Shown here: in pieces, positions 21,586-32,680 of the stretch
Numbering within the stretch: the stretch's first letter is position 1
Layout of the letters: each line of letters begins with the position of its first letter
Origin: Tricholoma matsutake
Lineage: Eukaryota > Basidiomycota > Agaricomycetes > Agaricales > Tricholomataceae
DNA: 64,000 bases
Reading direction: 5' to 3'
NCBI GenBank assembly: GCA_026075535.2
Contig: AP026547.1
Coordinates: forward strand, 3,472,001 to 3,536,000
The notes under the pieces: generated by a model
The model's input: only the letters and a program-made list of their open reading frames with translations
Database searches by the model: none
Told to the model about the DNA's origin: nothing
Made by a program: the position numbers and the translations under genes

Positions 21586-21912
21586 TCCACCTCTCATGGC
21601 TTTCTACATTTACTGGAGGCTATGACGATTTTCGTCGGTACCGTCCGAGTATCCGCCGTTCCGCTCATTGAGAGGAACGCATGGCGCCAGATGGCCTGGG
21701 AACTATTCACGACCACCTGGCGATTGTCCGAGCCAATGGCGGCAGAACTAGCAGCTGCCGGATTGCCTCTTGACCTCACGTCACCGGCAGCCTTCAGGGC
21801 TTCCTACGCGGCTAGGCAGGCAGCTCATGCAGAGCTCCATCATGGGGAACCCTCGTCCTCATCACGACGCCGCCGTCCTCGAGGTCCTCGAGCACAGCAG
21901 CGCCGCTACTGA
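21586..21912 (+). pseudogene. BE4 ORF type 2, C-terminal part
   Basis: Resumes BE4's ORF after BE5: SHGFLHLLEAMTIFVGTVRV, WRQMAWELFTTTWRLSE, LDLTSPAAFRASYAA, and the Arg-rich tail SRRRRPRGPR, ending in TGA. This is the block most conserved between type-1 and type-2 ORFs. Confidence 0.78.
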
Positions 21913-22559
21913 AAGGGGGGTGCCACCCCCCCACATCTACTCCCACCAATTAGTTGGTGGCCGATATCGGGATAGTGACAGTTTGTCGCTTCCCTCTACC
22001 TTCTCCCCGCTGCGGGGGGGACGTTGTTACCGAGCGTATGCCCTCGACGGCATCTACTCGAAGGGGGCCTTGGCCCCCTATCCACGGTAGTTCCGGTGAA
22101 TAACCAGGTGAACAACCAGCTACCACATCTCTGTCACTCGTGCGGGAGCGCGGTGATGGTCCACCTCATTCGTCTGGGGTGGTCAATCCTCGCTGGCCAG
22201 GAGCATGCAGACGGTTATTCCTCCCGCAAGGGGGGATTTACAGTGAATTAACACGGCCGCGCCTGATCTGACTTCGGTTGGATATGTGGCTGGGGGACCG
22301 TTCTGCACTGGTGGACGAGTTAATGGCTAGCTTCGGGAGGGGGGGCTCCCCCTCCAGATTATTGCCTTTCCTGGCTGAGAGGCCAACGTCTGTGGCACTG
22401 CCCGCCTAAAGTGGCTAAAACGAGGACCTGGGTAGGATATGGGGGAGGGGAAGCGTAGTTACAGTAGTACCCAAGTTTGTATCTTGCTCCGCGGACTGCG
22501 ATCGAGCCCCGCGTTATAAATTGTTGACCCAAAAAAAAAAAAAAAATGCGACACGCGAA

Positions 22560-24826
22560 GCGTGACTTCTTCGATGACCATATCCAGGAAGTGGCTACGA
22601 TGAATAGACGACCCTGGGATTTGATGTCCTGGACTCGTCAACGCAACCTCCCGTCGTACGAGGCTATCTCCTATCAGGGAGAACCCTGCAACGATCTGGA
22701 CTCCCTTTGGGCTGCCCTTGATGGGTCCTATAACGCTGCCTCAGATCGAGTAGTCGATCTGAGCATCCTTGATGAACTTGATCCGGTGCCTGAAAGGGCC
22801 TGGATCCCGTTCTCTGTCACGGAAATGAAAGAAGCGCTAAACGCGTGCTCTTCCCGTTCCGCTCCAGGTCCCGATCATGTTACGTGGTCACACCTAAAAC
22901 ACTGGTGTAGCAACCCAGAAGTGGCAGGGCTCATCACCCGCATTGCTGAGGCGTGCATCACCGCTGGCCACTGGCCAGATCACTTTAAGGAGTCCCTGTC
23001 GGTTATTATCCCGAAACCAGGGAAACCTAATTACTCTACCCCTAAGTTGTTCAGGCCCATCGTGCTCCTGAATACTTTGGGAAAACTAGTCGAAAAGATG
23101 TTGTCCAGGCGACTTCAGTTCGACGGAGTCGCACACGAGGCCTTCGAGCAAAACCAGTTTGGAGGCGTCGCCCAACGTTCCACTGAGGACGCAGGTATCT
23201 ACCTTACCCACCTGGTTAGAGCAGGGTGGGCCAAAGGGCTCAAAACGAGTGTTGTCGCTTTCGACATCGCTCAGTTTTTCCCATCCTTGAACCACCAGGT
23301 TCTTTTGGAAATTATCTCTCGGTCGGGGTTTCCTGCGCAAGTAGTAAATTTCTTCCGTTCATATCTTGTCGGTCGCAAGACGACCTACAAATGGAATGCT
23401 TTCTCATCTGGCTCCTTTGCAGCCGATGTGGGAGTGGGTCAAGGCTCTGCTTTGTCCCCTGTCCTGTCGGCGTTATACTTAACGCCCATCATGAAGCTCT
23501 TCAGAAGAAGCGAAGTCGGCAGAGATGTCGACCTCATGTCCTATGTGGACGATGGTACCCTCATCGCCCGCTCCCCACAGTTGGAGGATAATCTCCCCCT
23601 TCTTAAAAAAGCGTATGGCTGGATCTTCCAGGCATTCACTTCCCTCGGACTTGTCCTAGAACACGACAAGTCTGAAATATTTCACTTCTCGAGGGTGAGG
23701 AGGTTCACTCCCCTACCCATCGATCTTGGATTTGCCCCCTATATGGGCAATACCCCTCTCAAGCCCAAGGTTACCTGGAGGTACCTTGGCTTCTTTTTCA
23801 ATCGCAAACTCTCCTTCAAGGAGCACACACGATTCTACTCCACCAAAGCCCTTACTACCGCAAGGGCGATGGGAATGCTCGGCAATTCTGTCAGAGGGCT
23901 AACCCCCATGCAGAAGCGCCTCTTGTACCGCTCGTGTGTTGTGCCTATCATGACATACGGACTGAGACTCTGGCACTTCAAAGGCGCTCGCGTCAAGGGT
24001 GTCATCAAAACATTGGCCCAGGTGCAGTCCATCGCTGCTCGCTGGATCCTTGGTGCGTTCCGTACCACCCCCATTGGTGGGTTGGAGAGTATCGCAGGAC
24101 TGTTGCCTATGCAGCTGTTACTGCGTCGTCTAGTCGATAGAGGGGTGTTCAGAACCCCCCTATTGGCCCCATCACACCCCCTACGAGCGATCTTAGGGCC
24201 CAATCACGTCGGCACCACCCACTCTCATGAGCTAGGTCTCTGGGGAGGGAACGTGCTTGACACACTTAACCTACAAGGCCCATCTGTCGCCTCGGCCGCA
24301 GCTCTGGCCCTCGTACCAGGCGATGAATTTGACCCCTTCGGGGAAGAAAACACACCTGGAAACAGAGTGAAGGACTTATTCCCCACTCGCTTCTCCTCTC
24401 ACCGCCTCACCTCTAAGGAGGATGGAGCGAGGAATTCTTACAAGAGTGACCTCGACAAGGCCTGGGCTACTGCCCTGGTCGAGGACGACACTCTCGTCAT
24501 TGCAGTGGACGCCTCAGTGCCCACAGATGCTAAATTTCAGGCTGTCGCCTGTGCTCTTGTCTTCGGACAGGGGGAACAGGTCGATCGCGTTGTATCTGCT
24601 TCTGGGAGGAGAACCCCCCCAGAAGTCGAACTCTTTGCTCTCCAACTGGGAGTATCCGCTGCGTGCAGCAGAGGATGCAAAAAGTTGGTGATATTCTCGG
24701 ATTCTACTACGGGCATTGAGTCCCTAATTGATCCTAGGCCACGCTCTGAGCAAGTGTTTGCTCTGGACGCCTGTCGCTCTCTTTGTCCCTGGCTAACTGG
24801 AGACGAGGAGAGAGAAGTCACATTCT
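22560..24826 (+). CDS. LN4 ORF2, linker, RT and RNase H start (segment 2)
   Basis: Residues 355-1110, open throughout. RT fingers with KPGKPNYSTPKLFRPIVLLN; motif A Asp in VVAFDIAQFFPSLN (about residue 590); motif B GVGQGSALSPVLSALYL; catalytic YVDD (683-686); thumb LGFAPYMGNTPLKPKVTWRY. RNase H residues Asp (VIAVDASVPTDAKF, about 1005), Glu (EVELFALQLG, about 1045) and Asp (IFSDSTTGIES, about 1069) are present. BE6 interrupts inside the next RNase H motif (EVTF, then WHVPSK at 27073). Confidence 0.9.
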
Positions 24827-27059
24827 CATCAGCGCTCCTTGACTTGTTACTACCACCATAAACAGTGGTAAACACCTCTGCTCAACGTTGCAAGCGACGT
24901 CGACACTTCAATTTTTGTCCGATTTTCGATCGGATTTCACCATCACGAACGCTCTCGGCGTCTCCAGGCGTGCCCTGATTTGCTAAGAGATCCGTCCATC
25001 CGATCTCCGTGGATGCCCCGGTCATTGTTTCTGACAATGGCCGCTATCTGTCTCGTTCTCCTGGGCTTCGAGGATCCTGACTAGGTGAGTGTTGTTTATG
25101 AAAGAGTAGTCTGGGTCCCTCTGGGGGCTTAGAGTGGGTGTGGGATGCCTGCTTCAACGCTCGCCCAAGTCGACACACTCGTTTAGTTGGGGGAGGTCTG
25201 GCTTAGGGAGAAGGGACGTTATCACTGGATTGCTGGTTGTCTGGGAGGCTGCTAGCCTCCATGCTCTGTGAGTTTCTATTACTAGAGACATGCTACACTG
25301 ACTACCCGTTGGAATACACCATCATTAAAAGGGGCCGGGCGATGGTGCCCCCTGGCGGCTAGGTCGTTACCTTGGTGGCCGCCACTCTCCACCCACTCTC
25401 TACCTCCGGTGCTTACTCGTCTAGGGTGTCATGACCCGGGTTCAATATTCTCCCACTAGGCAGCAGGATGTGCGGCTTGCTCGCCCCCTCGGAGCGTTCG
25501 GAGGCTGGATCGGGTGGACCCGGAATGTAGATAAGGGACCAGCCGTTATCGATTCCACGCTGCGTATTTTGATTCTTACCATCATCTACTAGCACTAACA
25601 CACACTCTCTCAATGCCCAAACGGCGAACCAGAGTCCAACCACCACATCGGGGTCTACGCGACCCCGTTCTGATCACGGGCGACATCTTTGATGATGACG
25701 TCCAAGACTACGACACCCGGTACGATCAAGACGATCCGGATGTAGCTACTGCCCTACGGGCAGTTAGAGATCTATGGGCTGGAGAAGACCTCTCCGACCC
25801 TGAGGATGACGAGGACTCTCTTGCTATGCAAGAGGCCCTCAATTACGCCGAGAGCAGCCCCAAGCTGGCCTCGAGGCAAACGATAGACCGTGTGCTGTGG
25901 GCGCAGGACGTCCATGTCGCACATAAACGGTGGACTCGCAGTCTTGAACGCGAGGACATGTATTCACAGGAGCTCGGCATGGCCGAGCTCTTCTATCCGG
26001 AGGCATCCCCTGCCCCATTACCGCCTTTGCCCCCCATCCCTGAGTTGGTGGAGGACGAAGTGCCGCTATCTGTGAATGACAGGTTGGAAATCGAAGCCAC
26101 CTCTCATGCCATGCTACACCAACTCGACGCGATGACCATGTTCATTGGTACCGTCCGTACATCCGCCGTTCCCCCTGCAGAGAGGAACGCATGGCGCCAA
26201 ATGGCCTGGGAGTTATTCACGACCACCTGGCAACTGTCTGAGACGATGTCGGCGGAACTAGCAGCCGTTCCGACACCTCTCGACCTCACGTCTCCGGCAG
26301 CCTTCCGGGCTTCCTACGCGGCGGTGCACACCGCTCAATCAGAGCTTCAATCTGGGGAACCCTCGTTCCCAGCACGGCGCCGTCGTCCTCGAGGTCCTCG
26401 TGGACAGCAGCGCCGCAACTAGTACAGGGGGCTATCCCCCTCTACATTCACAGCCACCAAGTAACTGGTGGCCACTATCGGGATGGTGACATGGTGTCGC
26501 TTCCCTATACCTTCCCCCCACTGCGGGGGGGACGATGTCATCGAGTGCGTGCACATAGGTGCATTTGCTCGAGGGGGGTCTCGGCCCCCTACTTACGGCG
26601 GTCACGGTGAATAACCAGGTGAACAACCACCCGCCTTGTTACTGTCACTCGTGCACAACACGGTGATGGTCCACCTCATTCGTCTGGGGTGGTCAATCCT
26701 CGTTGGCTGGAAAAACGCAGACGGTTATTCCTCCCGCAAGGGGGGATTTACGGTGAATTAACACTGCTGCGCCTGGTCTGGCCTCGGTCGGACATGTGGC
26801 TGGGGGACCGTTTGCTCCAGGGGGCGATCTAATGGCTAACTTCGGGAGGGGGGGGTGCCCCCTCCAGATTATTGCCTTTCCTGGCTGAGAGGCCAACGTC
26901 TGTGGAACTGCCCGCCTAAAGGTGGCTAAAACGGGGACCTGAGTGGGAGATGGGCGAGGGGAACGCGTAGATAAAGTAGTACCCGAGTTTGTACCTTGCT
27001 CCGCGGACTGCGTTCGAGCCCCGCGTTATAAATTCTGATCCAAAAAAAAAAAAAAAAAA
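24827..27059 (+). mobile_element. BE6: full-length B-element (ORF type 1)
   Basis: TSD GAAGTCACATTCT (24814-24826 and 27060-27072) in the RNase H region of LN4. Poly(A) at 27042-27059. The tail reads TTATAAATTCTGATCC, a variant shared with BE15 (59355-61598), so these two form a subgroup. Type-1 ORF with a type-Y leader. Confidence 0.9.
25613..26422 (+). CDS. B-element ORF, type 1 (269 aa)
   Basis: Intact. Same architecture as the BE2 protein: MPKRRTRVQPPHRGLRDP, an acidic segment (DLSDPEDDEDS), SRQTIDRVLWAQ-type block, ELGMAELFYPEAS, IPELVEDEVPLS, the helical block (MFIGTVRTSAVPPAERNAWR, WELFTTTWQLSETM) and the basic tail (ARRRRPRGPRGQQRRN). It differs from BE2 at many N-terminal sites but keeps the frame and the C-terminal block, which suggests selection on the protein. 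Function unknown. Confidence 0.75.
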   Translation: MPKRRTRVQPPHRGLRDPVLITGDIFDDDVQDYDTRYDQDDPDVATALRAVRDLWAGEDLSDPEDDEDSLAMQEALNYAESSPKLASRQTIDRVLWAQDVHVAHKRWTRSLEREDMYSQELGMAELFYPEASPAPLPPLPPIPELVEDEVPLSVNDRLEIEATSHAMLHQLDAMTMFIGTVRTSAVPPAERNAWRQMAWELFTTTWQLSETMSAELAAVPTPLDLTSPAAFRASYAAVHTAQSELQSGEPSFPARRRRPRGPRGQQRRN

Positions 27060-27072
27060 GAAGTCACATTCT

Positions 27073-27334
27073 GGCACGTCCCCTCGAAATTCGAGTGGAA
27101 CGTTCACAAGATGGCTCATGATGTAGCTACATCTACCAGGATCTCCGTGGGCAGACACCCGCGGACGTCTTTAGACTACCTTAAAAACCAGGTCGAAAAG
27201 GCCGTTTGCAAGGACTGGCACACCCGATTCGCAGATCATGCGTACCGGGGACGACACTTCTACCAACTCAAGGGAGTAGGTGGAAAACCTGCATTACCCT
27301 CGACTCACAAAGGTGGGCCCTGGCTGAAAGTTAT
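27073..27334 (+). CDS. LN4 ORF2, RNase H end (segment 3)
   Basis: Residues about 1111-1197 in frame: HVPSKFEWNVHKMAHDVATS carries the last RNase H Asp. Then GRHPRTSLDYLKNQVEKAV and the segment up to GGPWLKV. BE7 interrupts at TGGCTGAAAGTTAT. Confidence 0.88.
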
Positions 27335-29201
27335 TTTTTTTTTTTTTTTTTGGGTCAACAATTTATAACGCAGGGCTCGATCGCAGTCCGCGGAGCAGGA
27401 TACAAACTTGGGTACTACTATAACTACGCTTCCCCTCACCCATATCCTACCCAGGTCCTCGTTTTAGCCACTTTAGGCGGGCAGTGCCACAGACGTTGGC
27501 CTCTCAGCCAGGAAAGGCAATAATCTGGAGGGGGGGACCCCCTCCCGAAGCTAGCCATTAGATCGTCAGCTGGTGCGAAGCGGTCCCCCAGCCACATATC
27601 CAACCGAAGTCAGATCAGGCGCAGTGGTGTCAATTCACCGTAAATCCCCCCTTGCGGGAGGAATAACCATCCGCATACTCCCAGCCAATGAGGATTGACC
27701 ACCCCGGACGAACGAGGTGGACCATCACCGTGTCATGCACGAGTAACAGTAATGTGGCAGCTGGTTGTTCACCTGGTTATTCACCAGAACCGCCGTAAGC
27801 AGGGGGCCAAAGCCCCCCTCGAGCAAATGCACTGCCAGCACATGCACTCGATAGCAATTTCTCCCCCGCAGCGGGGAGAACGTAAAGGGTAGCGACATTT
27901 GTCACCAACCCGACAGCAGCCAGCGGACTGGCGGTGATGGGTGTGGAGCGGAATGCCCCACACAAGTAGCAGCACGGCCATCTGTGATGATGACGGCACT
28001 GTACTGGGAACGAGGGTTCCCCAGATTGGAGCTCTGCTAGAGCTGTTGGCATCGCCACACAGGAAGCTGGAACAGCTGCTGGAGGCGTAGGATCATTGGA
28101 ACGATCGTCTCTGGTTGTCCGCTTGGGCATCAGGAGCAAGTTAGTACTGGTATATGATGCTAGTGATCGGAATACGCAGCGTGCAGTGTAAGCGAGGGCC
28201 TCCTGCCTAGCAAGAGAGTCCACGTAGTCGTCAGGGTCGGGGAGGTCCTCCCCAGCCCACAGATCTCAAACTGCCTAGGGCAGCTGCTACCTCCAGTTCG
28301 TTCTGTGAGAACTGGGTGTCGTAGTCTTGGGCATCATCACCAACGATGTCACCCGTAATCAAGGTGGGGTCGTGAAGGCCCCAGCGTGTGGTTTGGTCTC
28401 TGTTCAGCCGTTTGGGCATTGAGAGTGAGTTAGCACAGGTAAATGACGATAACAGTCAAAATACGTAGCGTAAGGTCGATAACAGATGGCCCCTTATCTC
28501 AGTTCCAGGTCCACCCGATACAGCCTCCAAACGCTCCGAGGGGGCGAACAGGCCACGCATCCTGTTGCCTGGTGGGAGAAGATTGAACCCGGGTCATAAC
28601 ACCCTAAAAGAGTGAGCACCGGAGGTAGAGAGTTGGTGGTGAGTAGCGGCCACCAGAGCGTCGACCTAGCTGTCAGGGGGCACCATCGCCCGGCCCCTTT
28701 TAACGATGGTGTATTCCAACGGGTAGTCAGTGTAGCATGTCTCTAGTAATAGAAACTCACAGAGCATGGAGGCTGGGAGCCTCCCAGATGGCCAGCAGTC
28801 CAGTAAGAACGTCCTTCCCCCTAAGCCAGACCTCCCCCAGCTAAACAAGCGCTTCTACTTGGGCGAGCATTGAAGCAGGCATCCCACACCCGCTCTAAGC
28901 CCCCATAGGGACCCAGACTACTCTTTCATAGACATCACTCACCTAGCCAGGATCCTCGAAGCCAAGGGGAACAAGACAGATAGCAGTCACTGTTGGAAAC
29001 AATGACCGAGACATCCCCGGAGATCGGATGGACGGATCTCTTAGCAAATCAGGGCAAGCCTGGAGACGCCGAGAGCGTTCGTGATGGTGAAATCCGATCG
29101 AAAATCGGACAAAAATTGAAGTGTCGACGTTGCGTGCAACGTTGAGCAGAGGTGTTTACCACTATTTATGGTGGTTGTAACAAGTCAAGGAGCGTTTTTT
29201 G
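27335..29201 (-). mobile_element. BE7: short B-element (type 3)
   Basis: Minus-strand, 1.87 kb. TSD TGGCTGAAAGTTAT (27321-27334 and 29202-29215). Poly(A) complement ends at 27351. It is nearly identical to BE12 (46846-48722), although the two lie in different host copies, so this ORF-defective form moved recently. A few extra bases (CAAAAAA on the element strand) sit between the 5' end and the TSD. Confidence 0.88.
27850..28419 (-). pseudogene. BE7 type-3 ORF remnant
   Basis: As in BE3: an N-terminal stub from ATG 28419 (MPKRLNRDQTTRWGLHDPT) that runs out of frame after about 60 codons, then a second start-like ATG and direct fusion to the C-terminal LQSGEPSFP region. The conserved helical block is absent. 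The lower boundary is approximate. Confidence 0.65.
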
Positions 29202-29215
29202 TGGCTGAAAGTTAT

Positions 29216-29492
29216 GGGAAGCAACACCACGTTGACTTCACGTTCGACTCGCATGATCACTGGCCATGCTCCCATAGGGGAGTACCACCAACATCTATCC
29301 CTTGACGGGGAGTACCAATGCTGGTGCCTTGGTCCTGACATACAGACTCGGGACCATTTGCTACGCGTCTGCCCTAAGGTGGTTCGCAAAGATACTCGTG
29401 CAAGCCCAGACACTGTCGAAGGCTTCAACGAATTCATGGACAACAATCCTGCACTAGGATCGTTCAACTCGCTTGCGTGGGATCCAGGATAG
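29216..29492 (+). CDS. LN4 ORF2, C-terminal Cys/His region (segment 4)
   Basis: Last 92 codons, ending in TAG at 29490-29492: TGHAPIGEYHQHLSLDGEYQ, CWCLGPDIQTRDHLLRVCPK and the C-terminal NSLAWDPG. The Cys/His pattern (H, C-X-C, D-H, C) resembles the zinc-finger-like tail of Tad/jockey elements. Confidence 0.88.
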
Positions 29493-29974
29493 GTTGTGCG
29501 CGCAGGGCGTATGACCCCCGTCCGGTTCTAGCTAGTGTTATCGGTATGTCGGGGTGGCCGTAGGGCACCAGACGAGTCCGTTAACCCTCATAAAGGGGGC
29601 CCACCCGTGTTCAGGAGCGACTGTCAGGGAGGGGGGACACGAAACTAGGTACCGGTTCGGGGAGGCGCCTGAGCGCTTCCAGATCCGCTGTCGGTTGTGC
29701 GTTATGGCCTCGATGCCGAGTACGCCCTCCTTTCCGAGCTGAGAGGCTCACGTCGGGGCGGCAGTTTCCCCTAAATCTTGCACGCATACCCGTAGGGATT
29801 CGGGGAACATGACATCGTCAAGCTCGGGTTGTCGGTACGCCACCACTGGCAAGTCCGTTTACTCGATAAAGGGAGCCCCCTTAGTGGCCTTTGCAGCTAT
29901 CCAGGTGGTTGGTGTGAAGATCAGCAGGAGGAGGACTTGGGCTGGGCGTAGTGTACTTCGTTTGTATGTCTCTG

Positions 29975-30016
29975 CCGCGGACTGCGATCGGGCGCCGCGT
30001 TATTAACTTTTGACCC
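29975..30016 (+). promoter_or_regulatory. LINE 3' tail stem-loop
   Basis: Stem CGCGG (29976-29980) with CCGCG (29995-29999), then an AT-rich strand ending in TTTTGACCC and poly(A). Other LINE copies read TTATAAATTTTTGACCC here. The same structure and nearly the same bases close every B-element. Confidence 0.55.
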
Positions 30017-30054
30017 AAAAAAAAAAAAAAAAAAAAAAAAAGGCAGCATTATAG

Positions 30055-31286
30055 GACCCATCAAGGGCAGCCCAAAGAGAGTCCAGATCGTTGCAGGGTT
30101 CTCCCCGATAGGAGATAGCCTCATACGATGGGAGGTTGCGTTGGCGAGTCCAGGACATTAAGTCCCAGGGTCGCCTATTCATCGTAGCCACTTCTTGGAT
30201 ACGGTCGTCAAAAAAGGCACGCTTTGCTTCTCGCATGACTTTCCTGTAAAGCTTCCAGTCTTCCCCATCCCGAGAAGCCCTGTACGCGTCTAGGGCGCCG
30301 CTGCATTCGTCTGTCCACCAACCTTTGGACGACTTGCCGAGGCGAGATTCCTTGGCATGGTTTTCCCATGCCTTGTTTAAAATCGTTGATATCGCCGAGA
30401 CAACGTCATCGATTTCTGCCGACGTTTCTCCGTGCCAGTTTAGCCACGGATCAAGAGCGGAGGAGACAGCATCACGATAAGACGCTTCCTCCTCGGAACC
30501 TTTTTTGATGGACCACTTGGTGACCGGGACCAGAGATCCCGGGCCAGGCAGCACTAACGTCAGGGGAGCGTGGTCAGACGTTCCCCTGGCTTCAGGTACG
30601 ATCTCGCAGTACAGTACAAATCTAAGCTCTGTAGGTACAAACATCAGGTCGATCACCGTGGGGTGAAGGCCCTGTTGTGGGGGGAAGTGGGTAGGGCCCT
30701 CCACTACTGGTAGAGCTCTAGTCAGGCCTAATGCCATCGCCGTTTCCACTAAGTGGTCAGCGTGAATAGAGTGTTCAGGCCCCTGGGGGTCCCAGGAGGC
30801 ATGTCTCACGTTGAAGTCGCCACACATGAAGTGTAGGCGAGGAATCAGCATGACGTTCTCGAACAAGAGCGTAATGGCTGAGTGTTGGCTATCTGAGTAC
30901 ACATTAGCAAGTAGCATGACATCCTCCCCTATTCCCAATGAGAACAGGAGGATGTCGTGATTGTCGATTAGGTCTCGTCTGAGGCCTGGTCTTAAGTTAG
31001 CGATGCTGTTCGCAAAGTATACAGCAACGCATGGGGGGGAATCGATACCCGAGGGGCGCACCAACGTTCCCCAATTTGGGCTCATTGGCGCACCTATAAC
31101 TTCCTCCCCTTCCCTGTTGTGGGCAGAGGGGGCGTGTCTTATTAATCGCCAAGGAGGCTCTTGAATGAAAAGCAGGTCATAATCGTCTACGAAATCTGCC
31201 AGTAGCGAGTCCATGTAACCCCAGTTTCTGTTTACATTTTGACTAAATACGCGTAGCTGGGGGGTAGATCTAAGTCTGTCCCTCAT
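30055..31286 (-). CDS. LN2 ORF2, endonuclease domain (segment 1)
   Basis: Residues 1-411 from ATG 31286 on the minus strand, open throughout. Endonuclease motifs FIQEPPW, CGDFNVRHASWDPQG and GTSDHAPLTLVLPG are intact. LN4 interrupts it in SYNAAS; the frame resumes at 14914. Apart from the missing ORF1 start and the two insertions, this is the best preserved ORF2 in the window along with that of LN4. Confidence 0.9.
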
Positions 31287-31995
31287 TTACGTTCGGCCAC
31301 CGCGTCCTGCGGGATGGTAAGTAGGGGGAGAACGAGAGTTGCGTCTCGCACTCACCTCATCGTAGCGAGCCTTGATCCAGTCGCGGTCAAAGCGATGTCG
31401 CCAGAAATTGCATCGACGATCGTCGGATGCGTGATTCTTCCGGCAGTTCAAGCACCTAGCCGGGTGAGGACATGCTACTCCCTCTGGGGTAGCTGGAATA
31501 GGAGGGTTCGCCTTGGTGTTGCCCTTACAGCACCCCGCAAGGGCACGATGGTGCTCCTTGCGGTGTGGGCCTGCACAGATCGGACACTTCGACTGTGGAG
31601 CTCTGCATGCTGGGGTGGGGTGACCCCACTTCCAGCATCGTTGGCACAGCGGGAGCCCAGGGTTTGCCCTGGCTGCCCTAACATAGGCGACATAGCGTCC
31701 GAATTGGACACCACGTCCGATGAGAGCTTTTGCTCGTGCGCCGCTGACCGAGTCAGCGACATTAAGGTAGACGGTGCACGTGTCCGACATTCTCGAATCA
31801 CGGACTACACGTGGGGGGACTTGCAGAACGGTGAGGTCAGCTATGCCTGACTTCCCCAGGTGTGCTATAACGACATCGGGCATAATCGCCTTGTCGTTTG
31901 CGATGTAGGGCACGTCTACCAACTTAAGGTAGGACGTGGACGTTGGTAGCGCTGCGTCAATCTGGAGCGCGAAGGGGAAGGCTTTATGGGCCGCC
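31287..31995 (-). pseudogene. LN2 ORF1, C-terminal part (5' truncated)
   Basis: Begins at the truncation point in AAHKAFPFALQIDAALPTST and runs to the TAA that abuts the ORF2 ATG. It contains the three zinc knuckles (CQRCWKWGHPTPAC, CPICAGPHRKEHH, CLNCRKNHASDDRRC). The N-terminal half was never copied, because reverse transcription stopped here; the KDZ TSD copy follows directly at 31996. Confidence 0.88.
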
Positions 31996-32009
31996 ATAGT
32001 GGATCTAAT

Positions 32010-32680
32010 ATCTGCCAAGATTAACACATGTCAGTCAGAGCATGATGCATTGGTGTGGGCAGCTATTCATTCTACACCAGGATATAAGGTTACTGGTGTT
32101 ATACTTGTTATTTGTCCCCACCATGGTCTTATTCACAGAAATGGAGTTGGCAATCTGCAAAAAGGAGAACGGTATAGTGCACTATAATTATTATTTGTTG
32201 AATGGATGTTGATTGTCCAATAGATTCTGCAATATTGACTATGTAATCTTATTGTCAATCAAGGGAGAAGCCTTTTCCTGCATTGTTTTGACTTATGATA
32301 TTGGATGCCAATACTCCAAAAAATTTGACCAATGGATGTCCAAGTTTTCACCAGAGCTGCAGCTGAGTAAAGGAACTATTATCGAGTTTGGAGTCCCTAG
32401 TTGGCATATCAATGCTCATGGTCCTGATTGTCAGGCAGATTTTGGACTTGGCTTTCAGGATGGAGTTGGGCATACTTGTGGTGAAGAAGTTGAGAGTACA
32501 TGGGCTAGGACTAATCCTTTGGGTCCAAGTACATGGGAGATGGGTCCAGGTGCCCATCATGAGACTTTGAATGATCAATGGGGTGGTTTGAATTTTCAGA
32601 GAATACTTGTTTTCCGTGAGTTTTTTTTTTTTTGTGTGTTCCTTCAATAAGCTATTACCATATTTATAATAGGTCAAGAA
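32010..32680 (+). pseudogene. KDZ transposase gene, central exons
   Basis: Continues the KDZ gene after LN2. SEHDALVWAAIHSTPGYKVT follows the probable acceptor near 32034, then NGVGNLQKGER. An intron at 32172-32223 (52 bp) joins in frame to FCNIDY. Then LTYDIGCQYSKKFDQWM, WHINAHGPDCQADFGLGF, and the family hallmark GEEVESTWARTNPLGPST, EMGPGAHHETLNDQW. This last block holds the candidate catalytic Glu. A donor at 32616 opens the next intron, whose acceptor (32671-32672) sits in the BE8 TSD. Confidence 0.85.

Larger units (their letters stand above)
18030..22545 (+). mobile_element. BE4: B-element (ORF type 2), interrupted by BE5
   Basis: TSD ATGCGACACGCGAA (18016-18029 and 22546-22559) in LN4 ORF2. 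BE4's own parts are 18030-19334 and about 21586-22545, with poly(A) at 22531-22545. BE5 sits inside the ORF. Leader type X. Its 3' half is nearly identical to that of BE14, so the two share a recent source. Confidence 0.9.
14915..30041 (+). mobile_element. LN4: full-length LINE with three nested insertions
   Basis: Inserted into LN2 in the opposite orientation, with TSD GGCAGCATTATAG (14902-14914 and 30042-30054). The 5' end is CGCTTCTTGACTTGTTAC and poly(A) is at 30017-30041. Its own sequence is 14915-18029, 22560-24826, 27073-27334 and 29216-30041; the rest is BE4 (with BE5), BE6 and BE7. After removing these and one TSD copy each, ORF2 is 1064+2267+262+277 = 3870 nt, open throughout. Only ORF1 has stops. 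The 5' UTR is about 128 nt and the 3' UTR about 525 nt. Confidence 0.92.
9131..31995 (-). mobile_element. LN2: LINE copy, 5' truncated in ORF1, with nested insertions
   Basis: A minus-strand LINE inserted in the KDZ gene. The poly(A) end is at 9131 and the TSD is ATAGTGGATCTAAT (9117-9130 and 31996-32009). It is 5' truncated within ORF1. Its own sequence is 9131-11080, 13686-14914 and 30055-31995; the rest is LN3, and LN4 with BE4-BE7 inside it. Taking one TSD copy per insertion, ORF2 sums to 1409+1229+1232 = 3870 nt with no stop seen. The 3' UTR is about 9145-9671. The insertion site lies in what appears to be a KDZ intron (splice donor at 9093, acceptor near 32034). Confidence 0.9.
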
